The notes under the pieces are model-generated. The model was not told where the DNA came from and did no database searches. It saw only the letters and a program-made list of their open reading frames with translations. Below, piece by piece: positions 56,324 to 64,000 of a stretch of DNA of 64,000 nt; position 1 is the stretch's first letter; every line of letters begins with the position of its first letter. Both the position numbers and the translations under genes were made by a program. Source of the stretch: Hydractinia symbiolongicarpus (lineage: Eukaryota > Cnidaria > Hydrozoa > Anthoathecata > Hydractiniidae); assembly GCF_029227915.1 (NCBI RefSeq), contig NC_079875.1:18159001-18223000 (forward strand), written 5' to 3'.

Positions 56324-56559
56324 CTAAATAAAAACATATTACTTTAGGCCAAAACGGTTTTACAAAGTTAGATAGAGAATTCACTATTTTTTAAAAGAAA
56401 GATTTTATAAGAACAAAAGATTCATACTTTGCAATAAAATGATAACAAAATTAGATCACTAGAAAAAAAAAACAGTCTAATTTTTTGCATAATATAAATG
56501 GAGCTAAATGAATATTTAGTCAATAAATACATGACACATGGGTCAGTCCAATTTTAGCC

Positions 56560-59128
56560 ATAAAGAACTGAGGTTGTTAGACCTCCACAAGAACTTCTCC
56601 CACATGTTTCAATTGTGGTCAGCAAGGACATTTTGCTACAAATTGCCCCTGGTCTTCCAGTGCAGGTGGGTTAGGCCCCGCGTTTCGGAATGCTTCCCAG
56701 CATCTTACCGCAAGCAACTTCCACCAGGTCAGATTTCCATTAACTCCCAGGGTGTTCTGGCAGTTCAATAGAGGCATGTCATGTTCCAATACATGTCCCT
56801 TTCCAAGTGCCCCCATTGCTCTGAAAACCACCCAGGGCATCGTTGCTCATTTAGGCTCTCTCAGCCAAGTACCCAATAACTTTTTTCCGATTAAGTCCTT
56901 TGTTTACACCCCTGTAAATGTCTTATTATTGGACAAATTATTAGTTTCACATCCCAATCAGGTCTTAGTCAACTTTATCCTTTCTGGCTTTAGCCATGAG
57001 TTTAAACTTGGGTACCAACATGGACAACTTTTTCCATCAACGTCTAACAACAAATCCTCTATGGAACATGCAAGCAAAGTCAATGAGGCTATTTTAAAAG
57101 AGTTAAATAGAGGGCATACAGTTTGCCCTTTTGATCGCCCTCCTCTTCCTAGTTTTCATTGCTCCCCATTGGGTGCAGCGCCTAAAAAAGATGGTTCCAT
57201 CCGGGTAATTTTAGACCTCTCATCACCACAAGGATTCTCGGTTAACGATGGCATTTCTAAGGACACTTATACTGTTACATAATTCTCATTTGACGATGCC
57301 ATTGATATGGTACGTGAACTTGGCTGAGACTGCTTTCTGGATTCTTCAGTACCTTGCTGCCATTCGGCAGCTACTTCATTATTTAGATGACTTTATTACA
57401 GGTAATTCCTCAAAAGCTGCCGCCAAAATATCATCAATTTAATTCAACAGGTCTTTAACTGCCTTGGAGTTCCTTTAGCCCCGAAAAAAATTGTTGGTCC
57501 ATCCCGTGTCCTGACCTATTTAGGCATTGAAATTGATACCACTGAATTCGTTATACGTTTACCTGAAGACAAATTTGATGCTATTTTGTCCTTGCTAAGA
57601 GTGTGGAAAGGGAAGAAAAAATGCACAAAAAAGGAGCTACTATCACTCATAGGATTGTTGTCCTTTGCATGCAAAGTTGTCAAATGTGGTCGCATTTTTT
57701 TGCGCAGGTTCATTGACCTTTCTACTACTGTAAGTAGCCTTTACTATCACATCTCCGTTACATCGGAATCCCGCAAGGACATTTAGTGGTGGCTGAATTT
57801 TTTACCCAGTTGGAACGGAATGGCGGTCATCCAAACAACATTCTTCAAATCAAAAAGTTTAAACATGTTTATGGATGCTTCCATGAGTGGTTTAGGCGGT
57901 TTTTACAATGGGAAATGGTTTCCCATCCCTTTTCACAACACCAACAATTACAGCATTACCTTTCTTGAATTGCTTGCGGTTGTTATAGCAGTGCATTCGT
58001 GGGGCGAGAAGTGGTCTGATACCCAGGTTATCATTTTTATAGACAAGAGGCCATTGTCCGCATATGGAGTACTGGTTCGTGCAAATGTGAGCAAATCATG
58101 AAACTAGTTCGCTTGTTGTTTTATTTTACAGCAAATCACAACATAAATGTGCTAATGCGCCATATTTGTGGCACTTCTAATATTTATACCTACGACCTAC
58201 TCTTGCGTTTACAGGTCGAAAAGTTCAAGGAGCAGTGCCCATACGCCGAAGAGCTTCCTACTCCTATCCCCTCGTCAATCCCCGTATGCTTAGTGTGACA
58301 ATGAATTACCTCTTCGATGCTGCTCTATCGCCAAACAGGCGACTTACCTACCGTTCTGGACATCCTACAGAATGTTTTGCCACTACGCCTCTATCCGGAT
58401 TTTCCGCTGATTGAATCCAACCTTCAGCTCTATGTCACTTTTATGTCAACGCGAGTCAAATATGCAACTATTAAGGTGTACTTGTGAGGGATACAGTACC
58501 AAAGTCTAATCTGTGGATTTTCCAAAAGGATATCTGACATGGGAAAATTGTACTATGTAATAAGGGGTATTCGGCAAACTGAGAATGTCATAAGCCGCCA
58601 GAGACTGCCAATCACGCCCTCTCACCTACACAACATGCTTAGATTTATCAACAATTCATGTTTTTTATTTTGTGACAAAGTTTAACTTTTCACCTTGCAA
58701 CAATACTCTTTACATGACTATCAAAAGTTCTAAAACAGATCCCTTTAGGAAAACATTTTAAATTAGGTTTGGGAGGATTAATGGTGATTTGTGTCTTGTC
58801 AAAGCTTTCTCGCAATTTCTTGCGTACCGAGGTACTCCTCAGGGTCCTTGGTTTGTTCTCTCCAACGGCGAATTTGTTACTAGGAAGTTAGTTTCTGCCT
58901 TTGTAAAAATTAGTGTAAATGGGCCTGATCTCAATACGCATAGCTTTAGGATTGGTGGGGCCTCTGCCGCAGCATCTTGCGGTATTCCAGACTCTGCCAT
59001 TAAGATCTTAGGCAGGTGGTCCAACGACTGTTATCGCCGATATATCCATCTTCCCAATAAAGTGTTAACACAGTGGTGTTCTAAAATGGCCAACCTCAAT
59101 GACGTGCCTAAGTTGTGGGACATTTAAT
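56560..59128 (+). mobile_element. Decayed DIRS-like tyrosine-recombinase retrotransposon
   Basis: Remnants in order: a CCHC zinc knuckle (CFNCGQQGHFATNC, 56605-56646) in frame with the start of a pol-like region at 56752-57282 (LKELNRGHTVCPFDRPPLPS, LGAAPKKDGSIRVILDLSSP); a reverse-transcriptase active-site stretch LLHYLDDFITG near 57375; an RNase H-like stretch MDASMSGLGGFYNGKWFPIP followed by FLELLAVVIAVHSWG (57820-58101); and a tyrosine-recombinase C-terminus (58789-59127) with HSFRIGGASAAASCGIPD, IKILGRWSNDCYRRYIHLP. RT, RNase H and a tyrosine recombinase without an integrase define DIRS-type elements. Stops, frameshifts and a deletion between the RT halves make it inactive. It lies just upstream of p53 gene B. 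Its terminal repeats were not resolved. Confidence 0.85.
58789..59127 (+). pseudogene. Tyrosine recombinase C-terminal domain of the DIRS-like element
   Basis: About 112 codons retain the conserved Arg of HSFRIGG, the GRW motif and a candidate nucleophile Tyr in RRYIHLP. The N-terminal half and the first catalytic Arg lie in the broken stretch before 58789, so the enzyme is not intact. Confidence 0.8.
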
Positions 59129-60244
59129 CCATTTAAATTTACAGAGTGATCTTTGTTATTTATTGTAATTATAATTGCTAGACTAGGTCCTGTGGTTACG
59201 TACACAATTCATGTCGTAATATGGACTTTATATATGTCATGTATTATGACTTTGTGTTATTTTGGCTATAGACTGTTATTTGCTTTCTATAGCTATTGTA
59301 AAGTTTTACTGTATCTAGCCTCCTTTGTATGTATGTCGTTGACGCATATAAGCCGGTACTCTTAATGACTGACTTTTTCCTACAAATACCCACACTAATT
59401 TGGGGAAAATTGGGATGTCGGGCTTCCTACATCAGCCATATAACATTTGGACAGATGCATGTGTGAGGCTTGTGTATCTTATTATTACTTGATGTTATTA
59501 ACACTTATTATCATTACAGTGAGGCACACCCTTTTATGAATCCTGATATTATTATTATGTGGTAACACACGCTGGGCCAATACTGGACCAGCTTGTGCAT
59601 TCCACCTTTAGCTCATGATTATTGATAACACACGTTTATTGGGTGCAGAAGACACCATATGTGATTATCGATTTATAGTGAAGTGCAGTGTACCTTCATG
59701 ATTAAAGTGGAAGAGAAACAAATATCCTTCATGCATAAGAATAAATTATTAAATAAGTATATAATTAATAAACTAAATAATTAAATTTTGCCCTGGGCAA
59801 GCATTTTGGTGTGATTACCTTGTTATGATTACTAGCAGCATACGTTATCTGTCCCGCCTTACTAATTATTTTCTTACCCGGCATCCCGATCCATTCCCCA
59901 AATTTACAAATTGTGTTCCATGCGTATGATGTTGTATACCAAAAATGTGCCATAATACAATATTCTCGATAGACTTTACTATTAACAACAAAATAAGGAC
60001 AAATTATCAGTTTGGGGCCTCATACTTGGAAACGGGTAAAAATAACTGATGTCATCTCCTGCGCGGTAATTGATTTACTTATACTTTGGTTCTCAAAATT
60101 ATTGAAAATATAATCGTCAGGACAACAAGATATTCAAATGTCCATATGGCTAACGCAAAGCTATGTCTCTTTACACAGTGAATCAGTTATTAAATTGGGT
60201 AATAAACTGAAACTATATACTAAAAGCATATTACAAAAGCATAT
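59129..60244. other. Intergenic region between the DIRS-like and LINE relics
   Basis: No gene seen. The right part (60081-60240) is one member of a pair of related sequences, the other being at 62886-63060 beyond the LINE. Confidence 0.5.
60081..60240 (+). repeat. Left member of a direct repeat pair flanking the LINE
   Basis: TACTTTGGTTCT, ATGGCTAACGCAAA, GCTATGT(C/T)TCTTTACAC, CAGTTATT and ACTAAAAGCATA recur in the same order at 62886-63060 with roughly three-quarters identity by eye. The pair is too diverged to be a target-site duplication of the LINE and is more likely a segmental or dispersed repeat. Confidence 0.7.
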
Positions 60245-62545
60245 TACACCTTCTTAAGAAGGGAGAACCAGCGCAATGAGGTATTCAAGATAGCAAAGCA
60301 AATGAAGAAGACTAATCAAGATATTGTAGGTGAGAAGTGTATACGTAATGATGAAGGTGTTTTGGCTATCACAGATGAGGAGAAAAGGGTAGGTTGGAAG
60401 AATCATTATCAGAGGTTGCTTAACACTGAGTTTGATTGGGACGAGGATAATTTGTCTGATGATGATGTCGTAGAAGGGCCAGCTATGCAGATCAAGACAG
60501 AATGGGTAGTGGAGGCTATTAGGAAATTGAAGATTGGCAAGGCTGCAGGAGTATCAGGTATTGTTGCAGAGATGGTAAAAGCATCTGGATATATTGGAGT
60601 TGAGCTTATTACAAGTCCTGCTAACCAGATAATAAAGGATGGTGCTATTCCGAGTGAGTGGCAGTCGAGTGTAATAGTGAATTGTTTCAAGGGCAAGGGT
60701 GATGCATTAGAAAGGGGTAACTATAGAGGTTTGAAGTTGGTTGATCAAGTAATGAAAGTTATTGAAAGAGTGATTGATAAGTTACTTAGAGAAAGAATTA
60801 GATAGATAGATAGATGTGCATATTTTACATGGCTAGCCTCACAAATATCGAGGGATATACCCTGTCTATTATTTCCAGGAGGGGCCATGGCGTAGATGGA
60901 GAGTCCTAGAGTATTTAATGCTCATTTTGAGCTACGCAGACCCAATTAGAGCCCGCGCTCTACTAGACAACTCCCGGCAACATCCAACGGCCCACACAGT
61001 GTGCCATCTTCCCAATTTCCCTCACATGGCTTGGGTTAACCCGGGGCTATGGTAACATTCACTCGCCCATGTTGAATCGCCGTCAAGAGGAATCGAACCC
61101 CGGTCTCCCGCACAGAGTACGAGAGCTATAACCACTAATCTACGGCGCCATAATTGGCGTAGAATTGATATAGATAAGATGCAATTTGGTTTTGTTCCAG
61201 GGCGTGGCACTACAGATGCAATATTTTTACTCAGACAGCTTCAGGAAAAGTATTTAGGAAAGGGAAAGAATCTCTATTTTGCCTTTGTAGATTTAGAGAA
61301 AGCTTTTGATAGAGTGCCACGTAAAGTTATTTGGTGGGCTATGAGAAAATTAGGTGTGGATGAGTGGCTAGTTACGATGGTTCAGTCTATGTACAGCAAT
61401 GCTAGAAGTCGTGTCAGGATTAACGATTCACTTAGTGATGAATTTAGTGTAAATGTTGGTGTACATCAGGGTTCTGTACTTAGTCCTTTGTTGTTTATTC
61501 TAGTCTTAGAAGCGCTGTCGATGGAGTTCAGAACAGGTTGTCCATGGGAGTTATTGTATGCAGATGATTTGGTTCTCATAGCAGAGTCGATGGAAGAATT
61601 AGTTGAAAAGTTTGAGAAGTGGAAGAAAGGACTAGAAGAGAAAGGGCTGAAGGTAAACACAGCAAAGTCTAAAGTCATGAGAAGTAGCATTGCAGCCAAG
61701 TGTGACCTTGTAGTTGGAAAGTGGCCTTGTGGAGTTTGCAGGAAAGGGGTTGGTAGTAACTCAATTTTTTGTCAGACTTGCAAGCATTGGGTACATAAGA
61801 AGTGCAGTAGTATTAGTGGAAGGTTAAGAGCTGGCATACAGTTTGTATGCAAGCGTTGCAAAGGTGAGATTATAGAGAATGAAGTATTTCCAGCTTTAAT
61901 GATGTACAACAGTGGCTCGTTAGAGATAGTTAAGAACTTCTGTTACTTAGGTGATATGTTGGGTAGTGAAGGGGTGTTGGAAGAAGTGTTACTTGCAGGA
62001 TAGGTTCTGCTTGGAAAAAGTTTAGAGAGTTGCTTCCTTTATTGACTAGCAGAGTCCTGTCAATTGAGGTAAAAGGTAGGTTGTATGAGGCCTGTGTAAG
62101 AAGTGTTATGTTGTACGGTAGTGAGACATGGGCAGTGAAGCAGGAAGATCTTGACCGTTTAAAAAGGAATGATATGAGAATGGTTAGGTGGATGTGTAAT
62201 GCCAGTCTGAGAGACAGAAAGAGTTCAGATGAGCTAAGAAGCAGGCTAAGTCTCCGTAGAATTAAAGATGTTATCCAGATAAGAAGATTGAATTAGCTGG
62301 GGCACTTGGAAAGAATGGAGGAGGATAATTGGGTAAGAAAGTGTAAAGACTTAATAGTTCCTGGGGCAAAGCCCAGAGGCAGACCGAGAAAGACTTGGCA
62401 GGAGGTTATAAGGACAGACTTGATAGAGAGGAAGTTGAGTTTCTAACACAGTCTAGATCAGATTGGAAGAGGGTCGTTAATATACCCCGTCCAACCCATG
62501 CTAGCATGGAAAACGGACGTTAAGCCGGGAATGATGATGATGATG
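60245..62545 (+). mobile_element. Decayed, 5'-truncated LINE with RT and C-terminal zinc finger
   Basis: The reverse transcriptase is split: 60302-60792 carries the part with NHYQRLLN, IRKLKIGKAAGVSGIVAEMV and GDALERGNYRGLKL; 61179-62003 carries MQFGFVPGRGTTDAIFLLRQ, VDLEKAFDRVPR, VGVHQGSVLSPLLFILVLEA, LLYADDLVLIAES, and a Cys/His-rich PHD-like zinc finger (CGVCRKGVGSNSIFC ... CKHWVHKKC ... CKRC). A frameshift near 62000 precedes a terminal part at 62030-62296 (CVRSVMLYGSETWAVKQEDL). The 3' end is a GATGAT tract at about 62528-62548. No endonuclease is present, so it is 5'-truncated. A SINE interrupts it at 60813-61155. The clade is left open. Confidence 0.88.
60813..61155 (-). mobile_element. 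tRNA-derived SINE inserted in the LINE
   Basis: On the minus strand it begins TGGCGCCGTAGATTAGTGGT (A-box-like) and continues through GCGGGAGACCGGGGTTCGAT TCC (B-box), the head of a tRNA-derived SINE, followed by a unique body. The LINE frame before (ending ...LLRERIR) and after (RIDIDKMQFGFVPG) rejoins when the SINE is removed. Flanking sequences AGAATTAGATAGATAGATG and AGAATTGATATAGATAAGATG are an imperfect target-site duplication. A second copy is at 23545-23865. Confidence 0.85.
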
Positions 62546-64000
62546 ATGACACCGCAGAGTACAATTATTCACTTGCGAATATAGGAGACATGTCCCTGCT
62601 CAGCAACCCCTATTGATGGCAAGTTATGCAAAACATTTCTTAGCCTTAATATGATGCTTTATTTACCCACATTGGGTAATAAGCTAGACCAATGGGCTAT
62701 CTTTCTTTCTTGTCTGGAATATAAATTTAGGGTTTCATATGAAAATTAAAAATAAAATTTTCCCACCCTGAATTTTCAATATTGCCGTTTTTAACACTGC
62801 CTACTTCTAATTTTTTGTCACACACTAAATTTGGAGGGCAAAACTTGGTGTCGTACAAAATCATAGAGAAAGCCCAATCGTTTTACTATACTTTGGTTCT
62901 GAGGTTATTTAGAATATAATCGATTCTCACTCTCTCCAGACACTCCAACGTCCTTATGGCTAACGCAAAACAATAGCTATGTTTCTTTACACCGTAACTC
63001 GGTTATTTACTGGGGAATATACTAAAGCTATATGCTAAAGCATAATAGCTAGGCTAGCTAGCTACTTACAATAAAAAGGACAGTACAGCCACGCGCTCTT
63101 CTGAGAAGTTGAAATTAGGCCTGCCTAGGCCTGGCATGCACAAGTGAAAGGGGTCACGTGATTATAATTCAGGTTCGTATGCCCACACAGGGTATAACTT
63201 TGCATGGCGCTGTGTCTACTCCGAGTAGGCGGATATAATAAAAAACGCGCAGGTTAAATCCACCTTTATATTCACTTTTCTTGTTAGTGAAAGAGGAGGA
63301 AGTTGTTATTCATATCCACGAGTGATCCTTCCCTTCTTGAAGTCTTATAAAACTGTAAATGATGGAATAACCGCCCATGGTGCTTACTACTTATTTTGGC
63401 CATCCAATACACACAGGGGACGCTTGACATCTTCTAATTACGGGGGCATTCACTACATTTTTCTCTCTAAGCAAGTAATATACTAAGTTTTGGTTGAGGG
63501 AAGATGTAGCGACGATCGGAGGGTGCGAATGATGTCCTAAAAATTTAAAAAAATATAAAACAAAATAGTCTCAAATTAATCCTTCCAAAGAGGGAAAAAT
63601 AATATGAAACTTTCAGGGGCGGATCCAGACTTTTTCAAGACTTAGTCAAGACTGAGTCTTGAATTTAGCAGCTGGGGGCTAAATTTTAAGCTTTGCGGGT
63701 ACAAAAATCGCCGAAAAATTGTCTTCCGATTTATCTAGTTATTAATAAAATTGACCAAAAGAAACGCTAAGCTATAACAAAATCTGCTAAGAACATCTTC
63801 GCTTGGCTAACATTTTTCGTCAAATTTACACTTAGTCACGCGACTTATCTGACTAACCCTGGATCCGCACCTGACTTTTGGGGGAACTAGAATTACTGTG
63901 CGACAAAATAAGCGCCTTCTCTTATGCTCAAGAGGGTGCGTTTATTCGGCAGGAAAGTAATATACTTTCGCGAAAATGGCCAATAAAAGCAAAAAACGCG
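62546..64000. other. Right-end region without a recognisable gene
   Basis: Holds the second member of the direct repeat pair (62886-63060), and a TAAGCGCC-type fragment at 63905-63955. No coding exon was supported. Confidence 0.5.
62886..63060 (+). repeat. Right member of the direct repeat pair flanking the LINE
   Basis: Shares TACTTTGGTTCT, TTAGAATATAATCG, ATGGCTAACGCAAAAC, GCTATGTTTCTTTACAC and CTAAAGCATAAT-type words with 60081-60240 in the same order. Confidence 0.7.

Overview
The window is nuclear DNA of an animal: AT-rich, with many short exons bounded by GT-AG introns, a crowd of non-LTR, tyrosine-recombinase and MITE-type repeats, and genes whose best family matches are metazoan. Two tandem p53-family genes, the AT-rich composition and the repeat style suggest a non-bilaterian, most likely a cnidarian (perhaps a hydrozoan). 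That placement is inference.

Layout. From 1 to about 3.1 kb there are repeats: CCGTGG-palindrome elements, a pogo/Tigger-like relic carrying a HIRAN-domain fragment, and a second TIR element. A single-exon unknown gene lies at 3.2-3.9 kb on the minus strand. Intergenic DNA runs to 9.2 kb. The SPG21 (maspardin) gene follows on the plus strand at 9.2-13.5 kb. All other host genes are on the minus strand: a SERINC membrane protein fused to a cysteine-peptidase-like domain (14.8-16.8 kb), FBXO36-like (18.3-19.5), SLC35A4-like nucleotide-sugar transporter (21.3-25.6), TIPIN (26.7-27.5), a possible 33-residue ORF (28.5), a class II aldolase/adducin-head protein with a mitochondrial-type leader (29.9-32.1), p53-family gene A (34.1-39.1) and p53-family gene B (41.7-56.3). 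A nearly intact CR1/L2-type LINE with a 2A-like motif sits antisense in an intron of gene B. The right end (56.5-62.6 kb) holds a decayed DIRS-like element and a decayed LINE, the latter interrupted by a tRNA-derived SINE.

Exon structures were joined by hand from the sequence. Reading phase closes across every junction listed, and the reconstructed proteins are collinear with their families. Untranslated exons and promoters were not resolved.

How the genes relate: TIPIN (replication-fork checkpoint) and the p53 pair are genome-stability genes, but nothing in the sequence shows that they are co-regulated. The most interesting items are the two p53 paralogues with the same DNA-binding-domain exon structure but different DNA-contact residues, the SERINC-peptidase fusion, and the LINE lodged about 50 bases from a p53 splice donor.
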